Positions 35,901 to 45,339 of a stretch of 64,000 nt of DNA are shown here, in pieces. The notes beneath the pieces were generated by a model. It did not search any database and was not told the DNA's origin. It was given only the letters and a program-made list of their open reading frames with translations. The stretch is from Sinorhizobium psoraleae (GTDB lineage: Bacteria; Pseudomonadota; Alphaproteobacteria; Rhizobiales; Rhizobiaceae): assembly GCF_013283645.1 (NCBI RefSeq), contig NZ_JABEKV010000006.1, positions 1-64,000 on the forward strand. The letters are read 5' to 3'. The position numbers and the translations under genes were made by a program. Every line of letters starts with the position of its first letter. The stretch's first letter is position 1.

Positions 35901-36812
35901 ATGCCTTTCGATATCCGCCAGCTTCGGCATGCAATCGCGGCTGCGGACTGTCGCAGCTTCCATCGCGCTTCGGAGGCACTCAACATCAAGCGATCGACGC
36001 TTAGCCGAAGCATCTTCCGCTTGGAGGATTGTTTAGGCGTAACGTTGTTCATGCGGACGCCTTCCGGGATTTCGCCCACCCGGGTTGGCAGGGAATTCAT
36101 TCGCGAGGCGCGCCACATCGTCAACAAAGTCGATCAACTCGTTGCGGACATGCATGCTGCCGGACAAGGACGCGTCGGGGGCCTGACTATCGGCTATAAT
36201 GTCCCCGTTTCTGCCGGGAACCTGCACGCTACACTGCTCAGCTGGCGCGAAAGCAATCCCGACGTGGAGATCGATGCCGTTGAAGCTCAACGCACGGATC
36301 TCGTGAACGGTCTCAACAAGCGCGCCGTTGATATTGCCATATTACCCGGCGAGGTAAGCTATTCTGAGATCAAACGGGCCGCCTTCTGGAGTGAGCGGGT
36401 GCTGGTCGCGATGGCGGCCGACCACCCGCTCGCTGCATACGAGTCGGTGCAATGGTCGGACCTGCGCGACGAAACTTTCTGGCTTACTGCAAATGATCCG
36501 GGGCCTGAGACTCGCGACATGCTATTGGGTCGTCTATCGGCATTCGGAGCGCGTCCAAAAATCAAGATGCAACCGGTCAGCCGCGAGTCGATCATGAACA
36601 TGCTCGGCGCTGGGGTTGGCGTAACCATCACCTGCGAAGGCGCCGCTGGATTGCAGTACCCGAACGTCGTCTTACGGGAGGTTCGCACCTCTCACGGACT
36701 CTGCTTGATCGCATATTCCGGATACTGGCGCGAAGACAACTCCAATCCGGCGTTGAAGAATTTTCTTGGCTTCGTGCGCGATCGCTTTGCGCTGCCGTTT
36801 TGTCTCCCCTAG
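35901..36812 (+). CDS. LysR-family transcriptional regulator
   Basis: This 303-residue LTTR starts MPFDIRQLRHAIAAADCRSF with GGGAGAAAG upstream; a longer frame to 35847 is unlikely. The HTH is ASEALNIKRSTLSRSIFRLE. The ligand domain has LTIGYNVPVSAGNLH, ILPGEVSYSEI and MLGAGVGVTITCEG. It is unlike the LysR at 29629 in detail, so it is not part of that duplication. It is read in the same direction as the MucR gene and the GntR-like gene starting at 36890. Target unknown. Confidence 0.87.
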   Translation: MPFDIRQLRHAIAAADCRSFHRASEALNIKRSTLSRSIFRLEDCLGVTLFMRTPSGISPTRVGREFIREARHIVNKVDQLVADMHAAGQGRVGGLTIGYNVPVSAGNLHATLLSWRESNPDVEIDAVEAQRTDLVNGLNKRAVDIAILPGEVSYSEIKRAAFWSERVLVAMAADHPLAAYESVQWSDLRDETFWLTANDPGPETRDMLLGRLSAFGARPKIKMQPVSRESIMNMLGAGVGVTITCEGAAGLQYPNVVLREVRTSHGLCLIAYSGYWREDNSNPALKNFLGFVRDRFALPFCLP

Positions 36813-36889
36813 CGGCCATAAGGATGCTTGGCGGCATTCGCCTCCTGGACAGATCAGGACAGGACAGCCCTTGGGGTAGTGAAGGAGGA

Positions 36890-37579
36890 ATGGTGGGATT
36901 TCTTATCAACCATTTAGTCTACGAGCAGGTGTGCGAGCAAATCTTCGCTCGCCCTCACTTCATTGTTGGGGGCGTTGCTGCCAAACCGTTAGCGCACGAT
37001 ATCGGAACAAGCGTCATGCCGGTTCGCGAGGCCCTCATCCGCCTCGCCCAGCAAGACGCGCTCGACAGCATTCCTTCGAAGGGATTCTTTATTCCTCCTC
37101 TCAAGGCGCGTTACATCGAGCAGGCATTCAATATTGCGCGCCACCTCGTTGCCAAGCAGGACAGACCCGCCTCGGACGACGCTCGAGCCGAACTGAAGGA
37201 CGCCATCGTGCAGAACGTGCTACTGGCCTGGCATTGGGACGTTTTTGAGTGGGTTGCCGCACATTCAAGCTACAGTTCACTTGAGAGGGGGCAATGCGCT
37301 GATTTCGATAGTAAATTCCTTGCGGTGGCATCAAAGAGGATGGCGGAGGTCGATTGGACGATCGTGCGCTACATATGGGGCAAAACGATCCACTATCGAT
37401 ACTACATCTACAGCAACTTTGACCTCTACGCCGCCCCGGAGCCAAATGTAACCAGACAGCCCAGCCACTGGGACGAGGTCGCGTGCTTTGTCGACGAGGT
37501 GTTCAGGCGATACGCAAGCCTGGCCGGAATCGTCGCGGCATTGGCCGACGCCAACCCGCGCCCTTCGCCCTATATGTGA
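36890..37579 (+). CDS. GntR-type winged-helix regulator
   Basis: The product starts near MVGFLINHLVYEQVCEQIFA and has the GntR recognition region KPLAHDIGTSVMPVREALIR followed by a helical C-terminal domain. GGAGG (36884-36888) is too close to ATG 36890 and better placed for GTG 36893, so the real start may be the latter. It resembles the GntR-like protein at 30786-31430. Its stop is 18 nt from the end of the convergent exporter gene. A role in controlling the peptide system is possible but unproven. Confidence 0.7.
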   Translation: MVGFLINHLVYEQVCEQIFARPHFIVGGVAAKPLAHDIGTSVMPVREALIRLAQQDALDSIPSKGFFIPPLKARYIEQAFNIARHLVAKQDRPASDDARAELKDAIVQNVLLAWHWDVFEWVAAHSSYSSLERGQCADFDSKFLAVASKRMAEVDWTIVRYIWGKTIHYRYYIYSNFDLYAAPEPNVTRQPSHWDEVACFVDEVFRRYASLAGIVAALADANPRPSPYM

Positions 37580-37597
37580 TGGCAAATTACCGCTGCT

Positions 37598-39295
37598 CTA
37601 TACGCATTCAGTTACGCCTGCCCGATCGTGTAGATCGACGACGTTGTCTGTATGATGGATCGTGCTCTTGCGATGGGTGATCGCCAGGACGGTCACTTCG
37701 CCTGCAATCTTCCGAATATGGTCCATGATAGCCGCTTCCGTGGTCTCATCGAGGGCGGAACTCGCCTCGTCCAGGAACAGAAACTTCGGTTCACCGTAGA
37801 GCGCCCTGGCAATTGCAATTCGCTGACGTTCGCCACCAGACAGCTTCAGGCCACGCTCCCCTACGATCGTTGCGAACCCCGCGGGATACTCTTCGATCCG
37901 ATCGAGGATCGCCGCCTTTGCAGCGGCCTCGCGCAGTCGCTGCTCAATTATCGGCCGCCCGAGAGCGATATTGGCTGCGAGGGTGTCGTTCAACAGCATC
38001 ACGTCCTGCGGAACAACCCCTACCGCTCCATACCAATCCTGGCGGTTAACATCGCGCAGGTCGACTCCGTCTACACGAATTTGACCGTTGCAGGGTTCGA
38101 GTGTTTTCAACGCAAGCCTGAGAACCGTCGATTTTCCCGAGCCGGTCTCGCCAGTGATGAAGGTAATGGCCCCCCGCTGGGCGACAAAGCCTACGTCCGC
38201 TATTCCACGCCCGTCTTCGTAGGAAAAGCTGACGTTCTCGAATTCGAGCCGTCCGTCGCCTGTCGCGAATTCGCCTCGCGCGGCAGTCAGATCACTCTCC
38301 TCCGGATATGCCCACATGTCGGCGAAGGGCCTGAATTGCGCATAGGATCTCATCAGGCTTTCGATCGCCGAACCAACCATCTCGAAAGGCTGGTTGAGTT
38401 GAATGAGGAGTGCATTGAACAGCACGATGTCGCCGACAGAAACGATCCCCTGTCGGTAGCTGGGCAGGAGAATGGCGAAGGTGACCGCGTACTGAAGCGC
38501 GAGAGCAAGACCGTAGATGCCTGCATAGGCGATCCGTTTGAGACAATAACCCCGCCAGTTGTGGAGGACCTCTTCAGCGCCGCGTCTGAACCGGTCACTC
38601 ATCCATCCGCAGCTTGCGAAGTAGCGCAGAGTCTCCATGGAGGAAATAGCGTTACCCACCAACTGCGCATTGGCTTGCCCGGCCGTTGTCGCTTTTTCGA
38701 GATGCGGCCGCGTCCATTTGTTGGAGAAATACGTCAGCGGGATGAACACCGCCCCGTATACGAGGACGACAAGGACGACCCTTGCATCAATGGCGGCACT
38801 CAACACGGCCAGGGTCAAAGCAAGCTGCACCAATCCGGGTATGAGGGCCATCAAGGCCAGTTCCACCACGACGATGAGGGCTTGGGCCCCTTGCATCTGC
38901 GCGGACTGAATCTCCGCGGGATTGTGCTCAACGAAGAACCGAGGTGACTTCTTGACCAAGCGCTCGAAAAAGCGAGTGTCGGCGATGAAATTCAGATCCT
39001 CGGCGCTCATCGCTGCGAGGTAATTCACGATGCTTTGCAGCGCGAGCGAGAGCCCAATGACGACGGCGTAAATCAAAAGACCCGCAGAAATCGTCTCCAG
39101 CCAGCGATCAACACTCAGGCGATCGACAAGCCGCGAGAAGAGGTAGGGCGCGAAAACCGAGGCCAAAGACGCGCCGATCACGACGGCAGCAGCGAGCACT
39201 ATCGTCTCCCGCGAGGCCTTCCAGAAGCTCAGAAGGATCCCGCCGAGCGGAGCCATCACAATGCGCCAGTCGCTCGGCTTTTCCGAAGTGGGCAT
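37598..39295 (-). CDS. ABC exporter, fused membrane and ATPase domains (lasso D-like)
   Basis: This 565-residue half-transporter has six transmembrane helices (about 20-320) and an ATPase domain with Walker A ETGSGKST, signature KLSGGERQR, Walker B FLFLDEASSALD and the switch His in ITHRKS. There is no N-terminal C39 protease domain, matching lasso-type exporters (McjD) rather than bacteriocin exporters that cut leaders. I chose ATG 39295, with AAGGAAA upstream, over a GTG at 39331. It is 3.4 kb from the cyclase operon, on the same strand but separated by regulators. Lipid or drug export is the alternative. Confidence 0.78.
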   Translation of the reverse strand: MPTSEKPSDWRIVMAPLGGILLSFWKASRETIVLAAAVVIGASLASVFAPYLFSRLVDRLSVDRWLETISAGLLIYAVVIGLSLALQSIVNYLAAMSAEDLNFIADTRFFERLVKKSPRFFVEHNPAEIQSAQMQGAQALIVVVELALMALIPGLVQLALTLAVLSAAIDARVVLVVLVYGAVFIPLTYFSNKWTRPHLEKATTAGQANAQLVGNAISSMETLRYFASCGWMSDRFRRGAEEVLHNWRGYCLKRIAYAGIYGLALALQYAVTFAILLPSYRQGIVSVGDIVLFNALLIQLNQPFEMVGSAIESLMRSYAQFRPFADMWAYPEESDLTAARGEFATGDGRLEFENVSFSYEDGRGIADVGFVAQRGAITFITGETGSGKSTVLRLALKTLEPCNGQIRVDGVDLRDVNRQDWYGAVGVVPQDVMLLNDTLAANIALGRPIIEQRLREAAAKAAILDRIEEYPAGFATIVGERGLKLSGGERQRIAIARALYGEPKFLFLDEASSALDETTEAAIMDHIRKIAGEVTVLAITHRKSTIHHTDNVVDLHDRAGVTECV

Positions 39296-40168
39296 CTCTA
39301 ATGATTTCCTTCGGGCTAGCGGCGTCGACACGGGTCATGTCGCCACAAGCATCTGAAAGATGCCCGGACGCCGCGACTACGGGCTAACGTTAATAGGAAG
39401 GGACCCACCGAGCGTAATAAGCGAAATATACCTCGATTATAACGTACGACTGACACGGAGCGACGACGCCATCACGGCAGGAAACGTGCTTTATAGATGA
39501 TGCGGCTGAGATGGCTTGTTGACGTTCTGGCAATATCAGCCGCCTTCACTCTGTCGTTCTGGTCTCCCCAACGTCAAAGAGCTGGTTTCGCCCTGCTTCT
39601 GCGCTTCAAAGATCACGCGGTGCGCGCATAACGACGTCCTCGCTTTCGGCCGTGTCTACGTTTGCCCCATCCAACAAAGCCACGAGCCGTCACCATCGGC
39701 TGGCCGTTGCACTCGTCCAAACGCGCCTTACCGCGGCCACTCGTGCTCAGAAGATAGATGTGACGACGACGCAAACACTGTGGGTCCCGGCCGTGAGTGA
39801 TGCGGTAGGGCGTCTCGTAGGTGCGGATGCCGATCTCGCGGATTTGCAGCGCGCGACATCAAGCTCGGATGGTCTTGTGGCGTAGGAACCGCCTGCCTGA
39901 GCTTGCTCTTCGCCGCTGGGCGACGCGTCCTTGCGCGGGATGCCACTGGCCGGTGCAAGACAAGGCCCGTCCCAGGCTCCTTTCCATTGCGGCCCCTCGG
40001 TTCTCGCGCTTCTGCCGGACGGCGCCTTGCCGTCAATGGCCTGCCCGCGCCGGCCTTCGTGGGCGAGACGCCACGGCGAAGGCCCGTGTTGGCCATGACG
40101 GCAGCGGCCGATGCCGCCCGGCCTTTCACGCCGCGTCCTTCAGGACAGAGCAACGAAAGGAGAAAGTC
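39296..40168. other. Intergenic stretch, no secure gene
   Basis: No gene is recognised. An open frame at 39652-39885 and frames opposite it lack ribosome sites. A 38-nt segment near 39810-39850, read on the minus strand, resembles part of the spore-coat-U remnant near 41000 (ACCTACGAGACG in both), which may be a second scrap of the same pilus gene. The last 150 nt form a GC-rich leader for the gene at 40169. Confidence 0.45.
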
Positions 40169-40534
40169 ATGGGACTCGACATGTACGCCTGCACTCTTCG
40201 CGAACCGCCTGCCGCGCCGGTCGACTTTGAAGTCGAAGAGGCCACGGCGCTCCACTACTGGCGCAAGCATCCGAACCTTCACGGCTGGATGGAGCGGCTC
40301 TACCGCGAGAAGGGCGGCAACGACGCGAAATTCAATTGCGTGAACCTTCAGCTAACCGCCGACGATCTCGATCGCCTGGAAACGGCGATCCGCGATCGTA
40401 CCCTACCGCCGACCGAAGGCTTCTTCTTCGGCGTGTCCGACGGCAGCGAAGTCAACGATGATCTCGCCTTTGTCGCCAAAGCCCGCGAAGCGCTGGCAGC
40501 AGGCTTTGTTGTCTTCTACACATCCTGGTGGTAG
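40169..40534 (+). CDS. Conserved hypothetical protein of mobile elements
   Basis: This 121-residue protein begins MGLDMYACTLREPPAAPVDF and has LHYWRKHPNLHGWMERLY, DLDRLETAIRDRTLPPTEGF and a FVVFYTSWW end. It belongs to a small soluble family common on proteobacterial plasmids and ICEs; some entries are mislabelled as phosphoglycerate kinase, which it does not resemble. AAAGGAGAAAG upstream supports ATG 40169. It is the first recognisable gene of the transferred backbone that continues to 54.6 kb. Function unknown. Confidence 0.75.
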   Translation: MGLDMYACTLREPPAAPVDFEVEEATALHYWRKHPNLHGWMERLYREKGGNDAKFNCVNLQLTADDLDRLETAIRDRTLPPTEGFFFGVSDGSEVNDDLAFVAKAREALAAGFVVFYTSWW

Positions 40535-40804
40535 GCACGCTGCACCGGGACGGTCGGACCGTCCCGGTTTTCCGCCCGTCGGGAGGCGCCAGGCGGGGCG
40601 ACGGCGCTCGCTTGACCCGTTGCTCATGAAACTGACGCATCCCTCCTTATAGTTGCTATCTGGAACTGTCCCGGCAATCCAGCGCCAGTTTCCCGTCCCG
40701 GGAAGCCCACGAGGTGAGACTGAGCAGACTTCCGGCGCCGCCGGAAGTGCTTGATGCGACCTGTGCCGGGCAGCGGCTTCGTCCCGGCGCCGCTCGCGCC
40801 GTGA

Positions 40805-41520
40805 AAAGGTCGCAGTCACGACGACGAGATCGGTGTAGGTGCCAGCGGCGGGTGCCAGCGGCAACGGTGTGGTTAGTTGCCCTCCAGGGAATGCTGCAGC
40901 CCGGCTGGAACAGCTGGTAGGCGAGGAAGTTGGTGCCGCTTTTCATTTGTCGCACACCACCGCTGGCATTCTGTCCGTCATCGATGGTGATGGTGTAGTC
41001 CGTCTCGTAGGTGCAGCGGATCCCGACTTTGCCGAAGGCCCGCACTCCCGTCGAACTGGCCCGCGCTGCGGCGACAGAGCCCCAGGACCCGAAAATCGAT
41101 ATTTTCAAAGTTTTCGAACTGACAATTCTCCGGAACACCCGAGGTGACGGTGAAGTTGGTGACGATGGTGCCGGTCGGGTTGGGCAAGCCCGTGTCGCAG
41201 GTCGCATTGCCGGAGTTGAACAGGTACTTCGTTACGAGCTGGTAGGTGTTGGTGTACGGGCCGGGCCGCACGCGGTCCTGCTGCTGGCGGTCGAGATAGG
41301 TGAGCGTCAGCAAATTCTGCCCGCTGCCATTCGTAATCCACCCGCCGTTGCGCTCAAGAATCTTCAAGCCGCCGGTCGAAATGCTGCCGCCGCCGTCGCG
41401 GGCATAGCGGCGGTTGTACTGATCGGTCGTCTGCCAGGCGAGCCGGGAATCGGCATCCTTCGTCTGATAGAAGGCGTAGTCGCTGGGACCTCCTGGTCGC
41501 GGTTGGCTACTCCGACGTAA
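40805..41520 (-). pseudogene. Spore-coat-U (SCPU) pilus subunit, frameshifted
   Basis: SCPU-domain pieces appear in order on the minus strand in several frames. They are CQFENFENIDFRVLG, then VGIRCTYETDYTITIDDGQN, RQMKSGTNFLAYQLFQPG, and finally the family ending APAAGTYTDLVVVTATF. The frame changes between pieces rule out one intact protein. SCPU proteins are subunits of Csu-type chaperone-usher pili. An usher C-terminus lies just upstream on the same strand. Confidence 0.75.
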
Positions 41521-41809
41521 GCGCACAGCCGAACGTCTTTGAAGGGTACGTCGTGCAATTTGAGCGGCTCCTCGTGGCAGCGGATACCGACGCACAGAAG
41601 ATGCAGCGACGGAGCGCGTCGGTTCCGGCGAGCCGAACCACGCATCTCCGGTCAACATGTTCGCAGACCGCCAACTTGCATCAAGAGCCGGTCCTAACAG
41701 GCGACACGGGCGCATCGCTCCCTCCTCTCTCATTGGCAAGGGACGGGACCGATCTCGGGCTGAGCGCCCATGTTCGGCATCGTAATCGAAGCTGGCCCGG
41801 CAAGTACCG

Positions 41810-42090
41810 GCCGCCTCGGGAAGCGTAACAGTGACCGTGTTTCGCCCTGCGAGGCCGGTCAAATAAGCCCGGCCGTCATAGCCGGCCACCGTGGCCTGGT
41901 CGGAGCCGTCAAGCTGAACGACCGACCCAACGGGTAGTGGCGATCCATCGGGGCCCGTCAGGGTGACGATGGCGGCCCCCACTTTCCTCACCCCGAAATC
42001 AACCACGGCCCCGGAGCGGTCGGCCGGCACCACCACCGTCTGTGTCGCTTCCGGCTGCATGTCGAGCGGCAGGTTGGTCTCCCCATTTTT
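41810..42090 (-). pseudogene. Fimbrial usher C-terminal remnant
   Basis: The minus strand reads NLPLDMQPEATQTVVVPADR, SGAVVDFGVRKVGAAIVTLT, SPLPVGSVVQLDGSDQATVA and YLTGLAGRNTVTVTLPEAAG, then TCRASFDYDA. This is the C-terminal plug-stabilising domain of outer-membrane ushers. Everything N-terminal (over 600 residues) is absent; unrelated DNA begins near 42090. With the SCPU piece it marks a lost Csu-like pilus operon. Confidence 0.78.
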
Positions 42091-42730
42091 TTGCCTTTAG
42101 CACAGCAGTCCAAGCCGCCTCTGGTCTACCGAGCACAACCACGACCTCTGAGAGCTTTGGTTCCCGCCCGCGCGTGTTTCGGACGCGCTGATCACGCATG
42201 CAGTTCCAAGCGCGCCCGTTCCGGACCCGGCCGGACGAACTGATGACGATCGCCAAAAAGATCATTGCCGAACTCGAAGCCGGTCGGTCTCCTAGATTCA
42301 GCCGTAGGGACCCGAGCAGCGGCGCGTTTCATGCCTCAGACCGGTTCGACACCTGCCTCTGCGGGCACTCGCCCGTACGCTCGTGCCGCATGTCCAGGTG
42401 CTGACGTTGCGCGTCGCCGAGCGGGATCACCGGGATCGACAGACTGCGCCCCCGATCCGTTGGACGCCAGTCACTCCACTGCGGCGTCAGTTTCACCACG
42501 GCGCCGGTTGAAAGCCGCCCACAGTCCTCATAGCGTCCGGTCCCCGCGCGCCGATCATGGCCGGCGCCTCCCGTGCTCGCCCGTCGAGGTGGGTCTCGGA
42601 TGTGGCAGACGCTGCCGACCCTTCAACCCTGTTCCGCACCAGCACCGAGAACAGGGTGTGACAGGCCGGCCGATCGCGTCTGCCCCTGTCGCCTCGCCCT
42701 CGACGAAGAGGCGAACTTAAGGAGGTAGCC
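42091..42730. other. Leader region of ardC, no gene seen
   Basis: Between the usher remnant and ardC no coding frame has family support. The final 120 nt are GC-rich and end in the strong AAGGAGG site of ardC. Long GC-rich leaders like this also precede the genes at 40169 and 46567. Confidence 0.5.
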
Positions 42731-43657
42731 ATGACCACGGATCACATCCCTCACACCCGGAACGACATCTACGAGCGCGTCACCAGCCAGATCATCGCCG
42801 CCATTGAGGCCGGCGCCGGCGACTACCGGATGCCCTGGCACCATGACGGATCAGCTATCACCACGCCGATCAACGTCGCCTCGTCCAAGGCCTATCGCGG
42901 CGTCAATGTCATAGCGCTCTGGGCCGCGGCACACATGGCGGGCTACCCTGCGGGCATCTGGGGCACCTATCGGCAGTGGCAGGAACTCGGCGCCCAAGTC
43001 CGCAAGGGCGAACGCGGCCACCTGGTCGTGTTCTGGAAGGTCGCCGATCGCCGCAGCGACGATCACGACCGGAACGGCGACACGGATCGCGATGAGGCCG
43101 GCCAACGCATGTTCGCTCGCAGCTACACGGTCTTCAACAGTGCACAGGTCGATGGCTACACACCGCCCGTGACGCCGGTGCTGCCGGAGGCCGAGAGAAT
43201 CGAGCGAGCCGATCGTTTCTGTGCGGCGCTGGGCATCGACATCCGACACGGCGGATCACAGGCCTACTACCGCCCGTCTACCGACCACGTGCAGATGCCC
43301 GATTTCGCCTGCTTCCGGGACGCCGTCGCCTATTATGCCGTCATGCTTCACGAATGCGGGCACGCCTCCGGAGCCAAGCACCGCCTGGATCGCGATCTCT
43401 CCGGACGGTTCGGCTCGGCCGCCTACGCAATGGAGGAATGCACGGTTGAGCTATTGAGCGCGATGATCTGCGCCGATCTCAACCTCAGCCCCGAGCCGCG
43501 CCCCGACCACGCCCGCTATATTGCCTCCTGGCTCGAGGTGCTGCGCATCGACAAGCGCGCCATCTTCACCGCCGCCAGCAGGGCGCAGGAGATTGCCGAT
43601 TGGATGCATGCACAGCAGACTGACGCCCAGCGAGACAAGCTCTCGGGTGCCGTATAG
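42731..43657 (+). CDS. ardC: ArdC-family antirestriction protein with zincin domain
   Basis: The 308-residue protein has the N-terminal ssDNA-binding domain (IYERVTSQIIAAIEAGAG, SKAYRGVNVIALWAAA, GTYRQWQELGAQVRKGERG) and a C-terminal metallopeptidase domain with HECGH (H207, E208, H211). The last helices include AYAMEECTVELLSAM. ArdC proteins protect incoming single-stranded DNA and counter restriction during conjugation. AAGGAGG lies 6 nt before the ATG. It fits the transfer backbone. An acidic insert (residues 107-123) is variable in the family. Confidence 0.9.
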   Translation: MTTDHIPHTRNDIYERVTSQIIAAIEAGAGDYRMPWHHDGSAITTPINVASSKAYRGVNVIALWAAAHMAGYPAGIWGTYRQWQELGAQVRKGERGHLVVFWKVADRRSDDHDRNGDTDRDEAGQRMFARSYTVFNSAQVDGYTPPVTPVLPEAERIERADRFCAALGIDIRHGGSQAYYRPSTDHVQMPDFACFRDAVAYYAVMLHECGHASGAKHRLDRDLSGRFGSAAYAMEECTVELLSAMICADLNLSPEPRPDHARYIASWLEVLRIDKRAIFTAASRAQEIADWMHAQQTDAQRDKLSGAV

Positions 43658-43858
43658 GCACCCCGGAGCTCACAGCGGTGTTCTGGTTCACGCGGTGGTC
43701 TCCATCGGCAACCCGGCGGCATTCCATTGCGTTAGCCCTCCCCGAGTTGGCGGCACGATGTGGCCGCGCATTTTCGGGGCCGCAACCGCTTCGACAGGGA
43801 CAAAGTAGGACTGCAGCGGTAGGCGATCAGTTCGGGATCTTGACTCCCCGCACGATGA

Positions 43859-43873
43859 GAACATAATAAGAAC
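43859..43873 (+). promoter_or_regulatory. LexA (SOS) box
   Basis: GAACATAATAAGAAC is an exact GAAC-N7-GAAC, the complement of the alphaproteobacterial LexA consensus GTTC-N7-GTTC. It lies 80 nt before the small gene at 43953 and about 750 nt before the SRAP peptidase in the same orientation. A damage-response peptidase downstream supports it as a real operator. LexA binding is predicted, not shown. Confidence 0.65.
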
Positions 43874-43952
43874 ATTCATCGGCGCTGCGGCGCGCCAATC
43901 CGACAGACTGAGGTCATGAGGACTGTCTTTGCAGTCGAGGGAGACGCGTGCC

Positions 43953-44219
43953 ATGCGAACACTTAGGGATGAAATCGAAGCCGCCGTCGCCGTCGATCTT
44001 GCAGTCTTGGAGCCCCATCAGAGACGAGCCTACGCCGGGCTTGATCAATACCGTCGACCGGTCGAGGTGCGCGGAGTCCAGGAACTCGCCCGGAAGATCG
44101 CAGAGTCTTTTGGGGCTTTCGCGATTTTCGACGTCGGGACCGTGCTCCGCCGCGATTGCGCCTTTCGTGACCCAGACCCTTTACTCGGTTCCGATCGAGG
44201 TCCGGCGGGCGGCCTGTGA
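43953..44219 (+). CDS. Hypothetical protein, possibly frameshifted
   Basis: The 88-codon frame starts at ATG 43953 with GAGGGAG 9 nt upstream and encodes [20 protein letters not shown] and [20 protein letters not shown]. Near 44150 coding character seems to move to another frame, which continues [20 protein letters not shown] and [20 protein letters not shown] up to 44400. The intact gene may therefore have been about 150 codons with one frame change. No family is recognised. It is the first gene after the LexA box. Confidence 0.45.
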   Translation: MRTLRDEIEAAVAVDLAVLEPHQRRAYAGLDQYRRPVEVRGVQELARKIAESFGAFAIFDVGTVLRRDCAFRDPDPLLGSDRGPAGGL

Positions 44220-44392
44220 CCGCGACCGGTTGAAAGCAGAGCGGGCGCGGAATGAGATAGCGCGGATGATCTCTGAGGCTCTGCTGAAAAGATATCACTT
44301 TGAGCCTCTGAAGCATGTGGGTACTTCCGGCCATCCCAATTGGGATCAGGCGTTCGAAGAACAGTTCGGCTCTTGCCGAGGAGAGCGTAAAC

Positions 44393-44581
44393 ATGAGTGA
44401 TGAGGCGAGCACCACCGCCAACCCCCGGCCGGACCTGGCACTCTTCGTCCACTATTGCGAGAACCCAGGCTGCACGAAGTGGGGCAGCTTTGGCTTCGCA
44501 GTTGGACGGGCCGAGCCGAACTGGTTTTGTTTCGAGCACCGCCCGGACTGGAAAGCCCGACCGACCACCAGACCGTGTTGA
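44393..44581 (+). CDS. Small conserved hypothetical protein with Cys/His pattern
   Basis: This 62-residue protein has [18 protein letters not shown] and [11 protein letters not shown]. The C-x4-C and C-x2-H spacing suggests a small zinc-binding knuckle. GAGGAGAG upstream supports ATG 44393. Proteins like this regularly sit directly before SRAP peptidase genes on rhizobial mobile DNA, as here (44-nt gap). No function is known. Confidence 0.65.
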   Translation: MSDEASTTANPRPDLALFVHYCENPGCTKWGSFGFAVGRAEPNWFCFEHRPDWKARPTTRPC

Positions 44582-44625
44582 CGGCGCTGTTCGCCGCGAT
44601 ACCTTTGCCGCCGGGGAGGAAGGCC

Positions 44626-45339
44626 ATGTGCGGACGCATCTACATCAAGAGCACGCTTGGAGACTTGCTGCGCAATTTCTCTTTCGCACAGCGCGGAGGC
44701 GTCGAGGGGCTCTCAAACCAGTTCCCGCGCTACAACGGCGCGCCCTCGCTCTACTATCCGATCATCATCAGAGATGTTGTTCGTGATCCGGATGTCTTCG
44801 GACCCACCTTCGTCAGCGCACGCTGGGGCTTGATACCGGGTTCGGCCAGGGAACAAAGGCCCGGCCACCCGCCTCCGGTCAACGCCCGACGCGAGGGCAT
44901 TGCAACGAACGGCATGTTCAAGAAGGCCTATGCCAGCCGGCGCTGTCTCGTCCCGATCGACGGTTTCTTCGAGTGGAAGGACATCTACGGCACGGGTAAG
45001 AACAAGCAGCCCTATGCCATCGCCATGAAGTCGGGCGAGCCGTTTGCTCTCGCCGGTATCTGGGAGATCTGGCGCAATCCGCAAACCAGCCAAGACATCC
45101 GCACCTTCTGCGTGATCACCTGCCCACCGAACGAAATGATGGCGACGATTCATGATCGGATGCCTGTCATTCTGCACCGAGAGGACTATGAACGCTGGCT
45201 GTCGCCAGAACCGGACCCGTTCGACCTGATGAAACCGTTCCCGGCAGAACTCATGACCATGTGGCCGATTGAACGAAAGGTGGGCTCGCCGAGGAACGAC
45301 ACCGCCGATATCCTCGACCCAGCCGACCCCGTCCCATGA
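44626..45339 (+). CDS. SOS response-associated peptidase (SRAP, YedK/HMCES family)
   Basis: The 237-residue product begins MCGRIYI: after Met removal Cys2 is the nucleophile that forms a thiazolidine with abasic sites. Other family blocks are SARWGLIPG, NARREGI, RRCLVPIDGFFEWK and IHDRMPVIL, with the catalytic Glu and His. SRAP proteins shield abasic sites in single-stranded DNA. GGAGGAAGG upstream fixes ATG 44626; a longer frame is not used. The LexA box 750 nt upstream suggests SOS induction, and single-stranded transfer DNA is a natural client. Confidence 0.92.
   Translation: MCGRIYIKSTLGDLLRNFSFAQRGGVEGLSNQFPRYNGAPSLYYPIIIRDVVRDPDVFGPTFVSARWGLIPGSAREQRPGHPPPVNARREGIATNGMFKKAYASRRCLVPIDGFFEWKDIYGTGKNKQPYAIAMKSGEPFALAGIWEIWRNPQTSQDIRTFCVITCPPNEMMATIHDRMPVILHREDYERWLSPEPDPFDLMKPFPAELMTMWPIERKVGSPRNDTADILDPADPVP

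Noticed and set aside
40169..40534. Phosphoglycerate kinase
   Set aside because: A name sometimes attached to this plasmid family; at 121 residues with no nucleotide-binding motif it cannot be that enzyme.
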